DNA of 64,000 nt, taken from NCBI RefSeq assembly GCF_014697615.1, contig NZ_JACJSD010000031.1, positions 1-64,000 of the forward strand. Direction: 5' to 3'. Below the pieces are notes generated by a model that did not search any database, was not told the origin of the DNA, and worked only from the letters and a program-made list of their open reading frames with translations. Positions 36,141 to 44,447 of this stretch are shown here, piece after piece (within the stretch, counting starts at the first letter, position 1; each line of letters starts with the position of its first letter). The position numbers and the translations under genes were made by a program. The stretch is from Nostoc sp. FACHB-280. Lineage in GTDB: Bacteria; Cyanobacteriota; Cyanobacteriia; Cyanobacteriales; Nostocaceae.

Positions 36141-38063
36141 ATGAAAATTTCAGAAACAATTGGTTTTGATTTGGGACATGGTGAGACAGCCGTAGCTAAA
36201 GCGATAGTTGAAAGTATCGAACCACCCCAAATGTTGGAAATTAATAATAAGAAAAATCAAATTACTGCTTTAGGTTGGCATCCCAAACTTGGCTATTTGG
36301 TAGGGGAACAAGCCTTAATTCAAGCTGGCGTAACTCAACTGACAATTTCATTCAAGCAAAAACCCAACCACGATGCCAATTACAGAAAAACAATCTCAAC
36401 TTTTCTGGCGACTTACTATGACAAACTGCAAGAAAGCAAACAAATAGAAGGAGGTGAAAGTAGTTATTTTTACATTGGTTGTCCTTCAGGATGGTCAATG
36501 AGCGATCGCCAAGCATACCAAAAACTACTTCAAGAAGCTGGTATTTCCCACCTCAACGTTATCCCCGAATCTCGCGCAGCTTTCATGCAAGCCAAAGAAG
36601 GCGGAAAGCTGGAGTATGAGAAACTCCTCGCATCGGTGCTAATTGTTGATATTGGCTCTTCCACTACAGATTTTACCTTGGTAAAAAGCTTACATGAAAT
36701 TCCGTTAGATTTCGGAAGTAATGCTTTAGGCGCATCCTTAATTGATAAAGCGATTTTTGCCCGTACACTCGCCAAACACGACCAAAAAACATTACTCGAA
36801 AAAGTATTTCAAGAATATCCCCATCATCAAGCCCGTTGTGAATTAGCTTGTCGCAAAGCCAAAGAAGATTATTTTTCTAATGAACAGTTATATAATGACC
36901 CCCAATCTTTTGCTCGTGGTTTTGAATCTATCAACGAACAGATTTATTTTATTCCCCAAGTCAACAAAGTGATGATGGAGGAAATTCTGCATCAACCTTT
37001 AGCCGAACTGGGGAATAAAAGTTGGGTTCAAGCATTTCATGATGCTGTCAGCGAAGCCAAAGCCAAATTAGAACAACTTGATACAGTCCCCAAACTAGTG
37101 CTGATGACTGGTGGTGCATCCCGAATGAAATTTACCCACCAAATTTGTCAGCAAATGTTTCCCGAACCAGCAACTCAACTCCGCCCCGATCCTGAACCGG
37201 AACGCTGCATTGCACTCGGTTTAGCGCGAGTCGGAAGATGGGATTTACGGGCGACGGCTTTTCAACAAGAAGTGAATCAACTTTTAGATTCCCAAAAGCT
37301 CAAAGAATTGATTGCTAGACATATCCCAGAGTTAATTGAATTGTTAACTCAACCATTAGCCGATAATTTGATTGAACAAGCCGTGAAACCAGGAGTAAAA
37401 GACTGGCAAACAAACAAAATCCGCACTCTAGCAGATTTAGAAACATATATGAAAAATCGGGCAGAAGAATGGTTAAAAAGTAATATTGCCCAGCAAATAA
37501 TTAACAATCAATGTATTCGTTGGTTTAACAACAAAATTCAACCAGACTTAGCCGCAGTTACAGATCCCATCTGTCGCAGGTTTCACATACCCAGAAGTAG
37601 TTTAAGGTTTGAAGATAGCATTGAACCAGCTTTTGTTAATCCAGAATTACGAATTGGCGATGCGATTTTAGCTGACACAGTTGCATTTATCGTCAATGTC
37701 GTCATTGGTGGCGGTACTGTAGCGAGTCTGATTACCCTCATTCTCACAGGACACTTGACTTGGCCGATCGCATTAGTATATGGTGCTTCAGTCATGGCAG
37801 CAGGTATGGAACTGAATCGTAAAACTGTCCAAGAAACAATCAAGAAAAATTTTGATATCCCCAGTTGGATTCGTCCTAATTTGATGAACGATCAGAAAAT
37901 TGCAGATATGTGCATTCAAATAAAACCAGAATTAGAAAATGTCTTTCGAGAACAATTAACTAATAATCAAGTAGCTTTTGAACAACTCACCCAAAAAGTT
38001 GAACAAGGGCTGCAAAAAGCACTGGCAACGAAAGTTCAAGAGGCGATTATTTTAATTCAATAA
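36141..38063 (+). CDS. Hsp70-like actin-fold ATPase with C-terminal membrane hairpin
   Basis: 640 residues. Actin-fold signatures are IGFDLGHGETAVAKA (phosphate 1), VLIVDIGSSTTDFTLV (phosphate 2) and KLVLMTGGASRMKFTHQI (adenosine). The peptide-binding half of DnaK is replaced by a helical region; at about 511-560 two hydrophobic segments (TVAFIVNVVIGGGTVASLITLIL and WPIALVYGASVMAAGMEL) form a probable membrane hairpin. After them come about 80 helical residues. It is a divergent, membrane-associated Hsp70 relative of unknown role, following the 298-aa membrane protein. Start ATG 36141. Confidence 0.8.
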   Translation: MKISETIGFDLGHGETAVAKAIVESIEPPQMLEINNKKNQITALGWHPKLGYLVGEQALIQAGVTQLTISFKQKPNHDANYRKTISTFLATYYDKLQESKQIEGGESSYFYIGCPSGWSMSDRQAYQKLLQEAGISHLNVIPESRAAFMQAKEGGKLEYEKLLASVLIVDIGSSTTDFTLVKSLHEIPLDFGSNALGASLIDKAIFARTLAKHDQKTLLEKVFQEYPHHQARCELACRKAKEDYFSNEQLYNDPQSFARGFESINEQIYFIPQVNKVMMEEILHQPLAELGNKSWVQAFHDAVSEAKAKLEQLDTVPKLVLMTGGASRMKFTHQICQQMFPEPATQLRPDPEPERCIALGLARVGRWDLRATAFQQEVNQLLDSQKLKELIARHIPELIELLTQPLADNLIEQAVKPGVKDWQTNKIRTLADLETYMKNRAEEWLKSNIAQQIINNQCIRWFNNKIQPDLAAVTDPICRRFHIPRSSLRFEDSIEPAFVNPELRIGDAILADTVAFIVNVVIGGGTVASLITLILTGHLTWPIALVYGASVMAAGMELNRKTVQETIKKNFDIPSWIRPNLMNDQKIADMCIQIKPELENVFREQLTNNQVAFEQLTQKVEQGLQKALATKVQEAIILIQ

Positions 38064-38090
38064 TAAAGTAAAAATACGAGATGAATTTGT

Positions 38091-38277
38091 TTCACGCAGA
38101 GGCGCGGAGGCGCGGAGGGGAGGAGTTTAATATTTAAGTAATACTAATTCTGTATGAAGATGCACAGAATCTTAAGAAACGAACCGCCAAGAGCGCCAAG
38201 AACGCCAAGGATTTAGAGTTTCATGGAGTGCAGCTTCACTATCTGCGTTTATCTGCGTGCATCTGCGGTTAATTTTA
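38091..38277. repeat. Cluster of dispersed repeats
   Basis: A CACGCAGAGGCGC copy (38091-38118), a GAACCGCCAAGAGCGCCAAG segment (about 38180) and an ATCTGCG...GCGGTTAAT copy (38240-38277) are packed together downstream of the Hsp70-like gene. There is no gene between 38064 and 38490. Confidence 0.75.
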
Positions 38278-38333
38278 TTGCATTTTTTTAAGTAGGGCGT
38301 GCTGATTGATAGTCCAGCAATCAAATTGTATTA

Positions 38334-38450
38334 CTATAGCGGTAGTCAGATATGTTAGGACAATTTGAAAACTTGAACACCAGGAATAGTAAGACTTATC
38401 CTCCTGCCTGGTTGGTGAGCGAAGTCGAACCACTGCCTCCTGCCTTCTGC
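38334..38450 (+). repeat. About 120-bp dispersed element (CTATAGC..GTAGTCAGA), copy 1
   Basis: It begins CTATAGCGGTAGTCAGATAT and ends GAACCACTGCCTCCTGCC, containing GGTTGGTGAGCGAAGTCGAA. Copies occur inverted at 42027-42145 and degraded at 62896-63016. Copy 1 lies directly upstream of topA. Confidence 0.8.
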
Positions 38451-38490
38451 TAAATATCAAAGACTAGAATCTCTGTTATCAAAAGCATCT

Positions 38491-40656
38491 ATGCCGAAAC
38501 GCCTTCTAGTTGTTGAATCTCCTGGGAAAGTCAAAAAGCTCAGTCAGATTTTGGGTTCTGATTGGATTGTGCGAGCTAGTTGTGGTCACATCCGCGAACT
38601 GAGTAATACGGGGGAAGATTCTTTAGGTTTCGTCATTGATGATGGTAGTGTTAAGTGCAACTATGTACCCCGTGACCAACGCTCTAAAGAAACTATCCAG
38701 CAACTAAAGGCAGTTAGTAAGCAGGTTGATGAAGTGGTTCTCGCCACTGACCCAGATAGGGAAGGTGAAACAATTGCTTGGCATTTAAAAGAAGTGCTGG
38801 GATTGAGAGAACCGAAACGAGTTATTTATAGTGAAATTACCGCATCGGCGGTGCGAAGTGCGATCGCAAATCCGCGCAAACTAGATTCTAACTTGGTAGG
38901 CGCTGGACTATGCCGTGATTGTCTCGATAAGCTGGTTGGTTACAAAGGAAGTCCCTTAGTTTGGGCATTAAATAATGGTGCGAAGAGTGTTGGCAGAGTT
39001 CAAAGTGCAACTTTGCATCTAATATGTCAGCGAGAACGGGAGATTGTCACCTTTGTACCCCAAGACTATTGGAGTGTGTGGGTAGACTACGCTGAAGGCT
39101 TCCGGGCTTTTTATAAAGGTACAACCAATTCTCTCAGCGATGCGCCAGAAGCAGAGACGGAAACCCACGACGATGCAGCAGGTAATAGCACCCAAGCGCC
39201 AGAATCAAAGAGGGTTCTCTCGGAAGCGGAAGCGATATGTTTAGTTGAAGAAGCACGTCAGCATCCCCATCAAGTCATTCATGTTGAAGGTAAAACTGTT
39301 TATCGTCAACCACCACCACCTTTTACTACTTCCACCTTGCAACAAGCCGCCGGTTCCAAGCTGAAATTAGCTCCCGACAAAACGATGGTTTTAGCCCAAA
39401 AGCTGTATGAGGCTGGGTTAATTACATATATGCGGACAGATTCAGTAATGTTAAGTCCTGAGTTCTGCGCGGCGGCTCGTAAGTGGTTGGAAGAACATGA
39501 TCCGCAGAATGTACCACAGCAGCTTGCCAAACATCGCAGCGCCAAAACAGCCCAAGAAGCCCATGAAGCGATTCGCCCTACCGATGTGTTTCGTCCATCA
39601 GTCCAGCTACGTCAAGAATTACCGCCTGAAGAATTTGACTTGTATGTGATGATTTGGAAAAGAGCGATCGCATCTCAATGTAAATCTGCTCAACTCCGCA
39701 AAACTCAGATTATCACACAGTCTAATTCGCTGTTATGGCAAGCTAGAGGACAAGTAGTCGAATTTTACGGTTACGCTCGCTATTGGAATAACATCAGCAA
39801 AGATTCTGTTTTACCTCTTGTGCAGCAGGGACAAGCATTAACCCTAGAAAATGCCAATTTCGAGAAAAAACAGACTCAGCCGCCACCACGTTACAGCGAA
39901 CCGAAATTAGTCCAACTCATGGAGCGTAAAGGTATTGGTCGTCCTAGTACTTATGCTCCCACGGTTGCTACCTTAAAGAAGCGGGGTTATGTGCAGTTAA
40001 CAAAAGGCAATCTGCAACCTACAACGCTGGGGCTAGAAGTTGATGATTTTTTACAGAAAGCTTTGCCAGATTTACTAGAAGCAGAGTTTACAGCCAAAAT
40101 GGAAAGCGCCCTCGATGCGATCGCAGAAGGTAAACAAGGCTGGCAGCAATACTTAACAACTTGGAATAAAAGTTACTTCGTTCCCGCCTTAGCAAAAGCC
40201 AAAACTGTTGCTGTAAATCCTTCAAATACAAAAGCTTCAGTAGCTGAGCGCAAATATGATACTTCTAAAACTCGCTGTCCTGAATGTAATAATTTTCTCG
40301 CTAAAATTCCCAGCAGCAAAGTCAAGAAAAAATATTTCCTCAAATGCACCAGTGGCTGTGCAAATATAGTCCTATTTTGGAGTGACTTCAGCAAGTCTTG
40401 GCAACCACCACGCACCCAAGAAACCAAGCCAGAAAATCACTCCCCAACTCCTGCGAAATTAAGCTCATATCCTTGTCCAGTTTGTAAAAAACCACTAGAA
40501 GAATATAGCTACACCAAAGACGGACAAAACAAAACCATGCTGCGTTGTTCTGCTGCATCTCGTCAAGATAAAAAGCATAAAGATGTGGCTTTTTTTAGTA
40601 CAGCTAAAGGTTGGTGGAGTCCGAAGTTTGGTGAGTTGAATCCAGTAGGGAAATGA
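38491..40656 (+). CDS. topA: Type I DNA topoisomerase (topoisomerase IA)
   Basis: 721 residues. TOPRIM VVESPGKVKKLSQIL and DPDREGETIAWHL; active-site Tyr about 312 in AGLITYMRTDSV; EAHEAIRPT and GIGRPSTYA motifs are all present. The C-terminus has two zinc-ribbon-like modules, C-P-E-C...C-T-S-G-C (around 590-625) and C-P-V-C...C-S (around 660-690). It relaxes negative supercoils. At about 720 residues it is shorter than some cyanobacterial TopA proteins; a second topA may exist elsewhere. Start ATG 38491. Confidence 0.93.
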   Translation: MPKRLLVVESPGKVKKLSQILGSDWIVRASCGHIRELSNTGEDSLGFVIDDGSVKCNYVPRDQRSKETIQQLKAVSKQVDEVVLATDPDREGETIAWHLKEVLGLREPKRVIYSEITASAVRSAIANPRKLDSNLVGAGLCRDCLDKLVGYKGSPLVWALNNGAKSVGRVQSATLHLICQREREIVTFVPQDYWSVWVDYAEGFRAFYKGTTNSLSDAPEAETETHDDAAGNSTQAPESKRVLSEAEAICLVEEARQHPHQVIHVEGKTVYRQPPPPFTTSTLQQAAGSKLKLAPDKTMVLAQKLYEAGLITYMRTDSVMLSPEFCAAARKWLEEHDPQNVPQQLAKHRSAKTAQEAHEAIRPTDVFRPSVQLRQELPPEEFDLYVMIWKRAIASQCKSAQLRKTQIITQSNSLLWQARGQVVEFYGYARYWNNISKDSVLPLVQQGQALTLENANFEKKQTQPPPRYSEPKLVQLMERKGIGRPSTYAPTVATLKKRGYVQLTKGNLQPTTLGLEVDDFLQKALPDLLEAEFTAKMESALDAIAEGKQGWQQYLTTWNKSYFVPALAKAKTVAVNPSNTKASVAERKYDTSKTRCPECNNFLAKIPSSKVKKKYFLKCTSGCANIVLFWSDFSKSWQPPRTQETKPENHSPTPAKLSSYPCPVCKKPLEEYSYTKDGQNKTMLRCSAASRQDKKHKDVAFFSTAKGWWSPKFGELNPVGK

Positions 40657-40812
40657 GTGGACAAGGTAGATATAATTTTTGTTGCGTGAACAAATTGGAT
40701 AATTTACCGCGTTTTCAGGTAAACAATATCGTGTCCAGTCAAATAAAACATAATACACCTTGTTTTGTATTTGTAGTATATTAGGAACTTGTTGCTAATT
40801 GTGGTGGAAGTG

Positions 40813-41991
40813 ATGACACCTTTATTGGAATACAAGACCCTTGTGGATGTTGAAGACGTAAAACATTTGGGTTTGATTGTTGGACAAGCCTTTGTTTCTT
40901 CTGCTAGTGCGAGTGAAAATTTCTTCAAATCGATTGGGTTTGAGAACTTACGGGTGATTTGTCGAGAAGGGAAAGTGGCTGGCGGATTAGCGACTGTACC
41001 AATGGGAATGTGGTTGGGGGGTCAATCTGTACCAATGGTGGGGATTGCTAGTGTGGGAATTGCGCCAGAATATCGTGGAGGTGGAGTTGCGATCGCACTT
41101 CTCCAAAATATGCTGCAAGAACTCTATGCAAAAGAAACCCCCATTTCTGTTCTATATCCCGCTACGCAACAACTTTACCGCAAAGCCGGATATGAACAAG
41201 GTGGTCACAACTGCGTTTGGGAAATTTCCACTCAAGATATTTATTTACACAAGTCACCTTTAGCTTTACAACCAATAGCAGACCTTAATTGTGGAATTTT
41301 GCATCAACTATACCAACAACAGGCGCAACTAATTAATGGTTATTTAGACCGAAATCCCAGTCTTTGGAAAAGAGTAACTCAATCAGGAGAAAAAGACACT
41401 GTTTATGGTTATTTGATTGGTAACCAAGACCAACCCGAAGGCTATATTGTCTTGAGTCAATATTATCAGGCAGATCGGGCAGTAATTGAAATTCGAGATT
41501 GGGTAGTTTTAAGTCATGGTGCGGCACAAGCTTTCTGGTCTTTTTTGGCTAACCATCGTTCTACAATCAAAAAGGTCACTTGGCAAAGTTCGGTGATTGA
41601 TTCTCTGACATTAGTATTACCAGAACAAACCGCCAAAATTAAACATCAAAATCGTTGGATGTTGCGGATTGTAGATGTATACAAAGCATTACAATTACGT
41701 GGTTATAAATTAGGATTAGAAACCGAATTACATTTAGCAGTTAAAGATGATTTATTAACGGCTAATAATGATAATTTTATTCTTTCTGTTGCCAATGGCA
41801 AAGGTGAAGTTAAGCAAGGTGGTAAAGGAGAATTACAAATAGATATTGAAGGATTAGCTTCTTTGTATACGGGTTTATTTACCCCTCATACTTTAAAATT
41901 AGCAGGAAAATTAGATGCGACAGACACAGCACTATTAGCCGCAACAGAAATTTTTACTAGTTCTGCGCCGTGGATGGCTGATTTCTTTTAA
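40813..41991 (+). CDS. GNAT family acetyltransferase, Eis-like
   Basis: 392 residues. The acetyl-CoA motif is VGIASVGIAPEYRGGGVAIALLQNML near residue 85. A second GNAT-like lobe follows (DTVYGYLIGNQDQPEGYIVLSQY), and the end is an SCP2-like domain (VANGKGEVKQGGKGELQIDIEGLASLYTGLF). This tripartite layout is Eis/enhanced intracellular survival type. Substrate unknown. ATG 40813 is favoured over the TTG at 40789 because GGAAG lies just upstream. Confidence 0.88.
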   Translation: MTPLLEYKTLVDVEDVKHLGLIVGQAFVSSASASENFFKSIGFENLRVICREGKVAGGLATVPMGMWLGGQSVPMVGIASVGIAPEYRGGGVAIALLQNMLQELYAKETPISVLYPATQQLYRKAGYEQGGHNCVWEISTQDIYLHKSPLALQPIADLNCGILHQLYQQQAQLINGYLDRNPSLWKRVTQSGEKDTVYGYLIGNQDQPEGYIVLSQYYQADRAVIEIRDWVVLSHGAAQAFWSFLANHRSTIKKVTWQSSVIDSLTLVLPEQTAKIKHQNRWMLRIVDVYKALQLRGYKLGLETELHLAVKDDLLTANNDNFILSVANGKGEVKQGGKGELQIDIEGLASLYTGLFTPHTLKLAGKLDATDTALLAATEIFTSSAPWMADFF

Positions 41992-42026
41992 AAATTCAAA
42001 ACTGTTCTGTGACAAAATAGTTTTAT

Positions 42027-42145
42027 GGCAGGAGACAGAAGGCAGTGGTTCGGCTTCGCTCACCAACCAGGTAGGAGGTAAAATTTATGACTATTGCTAG
42101 TTTTTAAACCTACACAATTTCCTAATATTTCTGACTACAGCTATA
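42027..42145 (-). repeat. About 120-bp dispersed element, copy 2 (inverted)
   Basis: Read on the minus strand it starts TATAGCTGTAGTCAGAAATA and includes ACCTGGTTGGTGAGCGAAGC and GAACCACTGCC, matching copy 1 at 38334-38450. The two copies face each other across topA and the acetyltransferase gene. Confidence 0.8.
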
Positions 42146-42166
42146 TTGTCCTGGAGACGATGCACT

Positions 42167-42706
42167 ATGGTTTCCACAATCAAACACCTTTACACTAAAT
42201 TATATGAGTATGTAGGTTCTGAGACGATTAGGCTTTCTCTCGCTGCTTATCCAGAGGGAGTTCGTATACTTTCAGTAAATGATTTAAAAAATTGGATAAA
42301 CCAAACAATGCAAAAACCAAATGCTTGGGGTTTGATTCCAGCCACTTTTGTAGTTGACTCTGAAAATTATCTTCGTCTTGTAGAACGTCACTCTGAGCAT
42401 GTAGCATGTGCAGGAAGTAAACCTGTATTATCAGCCGGAGAAATTTTTTTTCTTCCAAATAACAAGAGTTTTGAAGTAGCTGAAATTACCAATCAATCAA
42501 CAGGTTATTGTCCAGAGCCAGAATCTTGGACTCAAGTTGAAAAGGCTCTTGAAAAAATTCCACTTCTGCATCCAAGAAATTTTACTACCGAGTTTATTTT
42601 TCGCAAATGTCCTGGCTGTAGTCAGCTAAATATAGTTAAAAATGATTTATTCTCTTGTGCTGTATGCAATACAAATCTTCCAAACATCTGGAATTGTGAT
42701 TGTTAA
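42167..42706 (+). CDS. Hypothetical protein with C-terminal zinc ribbon
   Basis: 179 residues. The C-terminus holds CPGCSQLNIVKNDLFSCAVC, a four-Cys zinc-ribbon pattern, ending NIWNCDC. The N-terminus (AAYPEGVRILSVNDLKNWINQT, LIPATFVVDSENYLRLVERHSEHVAC) has no known family to me. The ATG at 42167 (MVSTIKHLY) is preceded by CTGGAGAC and preferred over a TTG at 42146. It lies directly after an inverted repeat element and may be a transferred cargo gene. Confidence 0.65.
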   Translation: MVSTIKHLYTKLYEYVGSETIRLSLAAYPEGVRILSVNDLKNWINQTMQKPNAWGLIPATFVVDSENYLRLVERHSEHVACAGSKPVLSAGEIFFLPNNKSFEVAEITNQSTGYCPEPESWTQVEKALEKIPLLHPRNFTTEFIFRKCPGCSQLNIVKNDLFSCAVCNTNLPNIWNCDC

Positions 42707-42822
42707 TCTCAAGTTTTGATAGATTGAGTAGAGATGTAGGAAAAAGGTTTTATTGCCCTAAAATAACCAAGCAAATAAATCTTTCACAGTAAGCTGAAGT
42801 TCACTTATAAAAGATGATTTTA

Positions 42823-42935
42823 TCTCACGCAGAGACGCGGAGGCGCGGAGAGGATAATTTCTCCGTGTCCTCCCGAAGTTTGCTCAACGCGGGGAACCCG
42901 CGCACGCAACTTCTCTCTGTATCTCTGTGGTTCGT
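42823..42935. repeat. Composite dispersed repeat downstream of aroF
   Basis: TCTCACGCAGAGACGCGGAG starts a CACGCAGAG-type copy, followed by GTTTGCTCAACGCGGGGAAC and ending TCTCTGTGGTTCG. The two ends are roughly complementary (GCAGAGA...TCTCTG), giving a long hairpin. It occupies the gap between the zinc-ribbon gene and aroF. Confidence 0.7.
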
Positions 42936-42941
42936 TTAAAT

Positions 42942-43814
42942 TTAAGCCGCGTAACAAATAGGGGTAGGTTTTAAACCCACCCCTGTGTTTTCTGATATTC
43001 TGCGTCCAACGGCTGCTGCTACGGGCTTTAAAACATCAACTAAGTTCACCATATCTTCTAAAGACAATGCTTGACGGGCATCGGAAACGGATTTTTCTGG
43101 TTCTGGGTGACACTCAATAATTAACCCATCTGCGCCACAAGCTACAGCAGCTTTGGCGACAGGTGCGACTAGTTCACGTTTACCGACGGCGTGGGAAGGA
43201 TCTACAATCACAGGTAAGTGAGTGATTTGCTTGAGGGTGGCGACTGCACCCAAATCTAAGACGTTGCGGGTGTAATTGTCGAAGCTGCGAATACCACGTT
43301 CGCACAGGACGACATTTGGGTTTCCATGACTGAGGATATATTCAGCAGCCATAACGAATTCTTCTATGGTGGCGGCTAAACCACGCTTGAGCAAGATCGG
43401 TTTATCAACTTGTCCCAAGGCTTTGAGTAAGTCGAAGTTTTGCATGTTGCGGCTACCTATTTGCAGCATATCAGCATAGGCGGCGACGGTTTCAATTTGC
43501 GAAATTGCCATAACTTCTGTAACTACTGGCATATTGTAGAGCGATCGCACTCTCGCTAAAACTTCTAACCCAGCTTCTGCCATTCCCTGGAAAGCATAAG
43601 GCGAGGTGCGGGGTTTGTAAACACCACCGCGTAAGGCTTGTACAGGTGCAGATGATAGCTTTTGAGCAACTGTTTCCATTTGTTCTAAGCTTTCCACTGT
43701 ACAAGGGCCGCCAATAATGACTAATTCTTCACCACCGAAAGCAACTGTCTCTGAGAGTTTAACAATGGTTTGGTGGTTGGGATGAGATTGGGCGGCTAGT
43801 TTGGCGTTAATCAT
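42942..43814 (-). CDS. aroF: 3-deoxy-7-phosphoheptulonate synthase (DAHP synthase)
   Basis: 290 residues, class I-beta (KDO8P-like) enzyme. Segments [60 protein letters not shown] and [15 protein letters not shown] carry the PEP/E4P and metal (Cys, His, Glu, Asp) ligands. It catalyses the first step of the shikimate pathway for Phe, Tyr and Trp. There is no extra regulatory domain, so control must be by transcription/RNA or allostery. Its leader carries an aromatic-codon ORF and a terminator, indicating attenuation. Confidence 0.95.
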   Translation of the reverse strand: MINAKLAAQSHPNHQTIVKLSETVAFGGEELVIIGGPCTVESLEQMETVAQKLSSAPVQALRGGVYKPRTSPYAFQGMAEAGLEVLARVRSLYNMPVVTEVMAISQIETVAAYADMLQIGSRNMQNFDLLKALGQVDKPILLKRGLAATIEEFVMAAEYILSHGNPNVVLCERGIRSFDNYTRNVLDLGAVATLKQITHLPVIVDPSHAVGKRELVAPVAKAAVACGADGLIIECHPEPEKSVSDARQALSLEDMVNLVDVLKPVAAAVGRRISENTGVGLKPTPICYAA

Positions 43815-43849
43815 GGTTCGTTTCTCCGAAAATTATGAAGTCTGAAATC

Positions 43850-43879
43850 AAAAAAGCCCGGAAACTGAGAGTTCCGGGC
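43850..43879 (-). terminator. Attenuator terminator in the aroF leader
   Basis: On the minus strand, GCCCGGAA-loop-TTCCGGGC (43879-43856) is followed by six U (43855-43850). It lies 42 nt upstream of the aroF ATG, inside the leader rather than after a gene. A 6-nt segment (TCCGGG) at the end of the upstream leader ORF can pair with its left arm, giving an antiterminator. Confidence 0.85.
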
Positions 43880-43907
43880 GCGTTCTGGCTTATTGGCATG
43901 ACGCTAT

Positions 43908-43973
43908 TTACCCGGAGTTTGCTCTAGGCCAAAAGTAAAAGCTGTAAAACCAGTTGGTGAAATTAGTCGTCAT
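43908..43973 (-). CDS. aroF leader peptide rich in Phe, Tyr and Trp
   Basis: A 21-codon ORF, ATG 43973 to TAA 43908. Its centre reads NWFYSFYFWP, so 7 of 8 consecutive codons (TGG TTT TAC AGC TTT TAC TTT TGG) are aromatic; with an earlier Phe there are 8 aromatic residues in 21 (4 Phe, 2 Tyr, 2 Trp). It ends just before the hairpin region and the terminator at 43850-43879. Codons after the aromatic run (CCTAGAG, 43928-43922) can pair with CTCCGGG (43917-43911), a protector stem. This fits a ribosome-stalling control peptide sensing all three end products of the pathway. Confidence 0.85.
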   Translation of the reverse strand: MTTNFTNWFYSFYFWPRANSG

Positions 43974-44062
43974 GTTGAATTCTTCAGGAAAGATAGGTGA
44001 TAGGTTACAGGTGACAGTTGGGTTTTTTCATTTGTGCTGTCTGTACAGATACTCCTAAAAAC

Positions 44063-44150
44063 AAAAAAACCGCAGAAGTCAGTTCTGCGGTTCATCGGGC
44101 GGTTTCCAGTCGGAAACGTGACTCACTCCCGGTGAACCGCCTTATGCCAA
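44063..44150 (-). ncRNA. Candidate small RNA with Rho-independent terminator (possibly Yfr2/Cyano-1 type)
   Basis: On the minus strand, AAGGCGGTT...AACCGCC closes a domain (44141-44098) containing GAGTGAGTCACGTTTCC and GACTGGAAAC. Then AACCGCAGAA-loop-TTCTGCGGTT with seven U (44092-44063) forms a strong terminator. No ORF explains it. The GTTTCC/GGAAAC core and size recall the Yfr2/Cyano-1 family, but that assignment is from memory and uncertain. It lies about 90 nt upstream of the aroF leader ORF on the same strand. Confidence 0.6.
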
Positions 44151-44338
44151 AAATAAAAGTAGTAATTGCTGCTGAACATATACGCTGGCCTGAGATACAA
44201 AATTGAATATAAAGCTTCCTTGAGCTTCAAGATAACAAAAGCGATCGCTCACGTCAAGCACCACGGGACATCAAAAAGCGATAGACTCATTACAACTCTG
44301 GGAATGGAGGCTTGTGGCTAGTTGGTAACTGAAACATG

Positions 44339-44400
44339 GGCTGTTAGGACATTCAAATGAGGCGAAGCAGTTCTCGCAAACCCTAAACAGCTTGGTTATT
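44339..44400 (+). other. Possible structured RNA or element end
   Basis: GCTGTTAGG (from about 44340) can pair with CCTAAACAGC (about 44383-44392), enclosing GAGGCGAAGC and a GCGA...TCGC stem. It lies in the 44207-44447 gap upstream of the zinc-ribbon membrane gene. It could be a 5' UTR fold or the end of an IS605-type element; identity unknown. Confidence 0.3.
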
Positions 44401-44447
44401 CAACTTTGCACAAACATATATACTTTTGCGGAAAACTCAGTTTGATT

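Noticed and set aside
44018-44206. 62-residue plus-strand ORF over the sRNA/aroF leader region
   Set aside because: It runs opposite to the structured small RNA and the aroF leader, which explain the sequence better.
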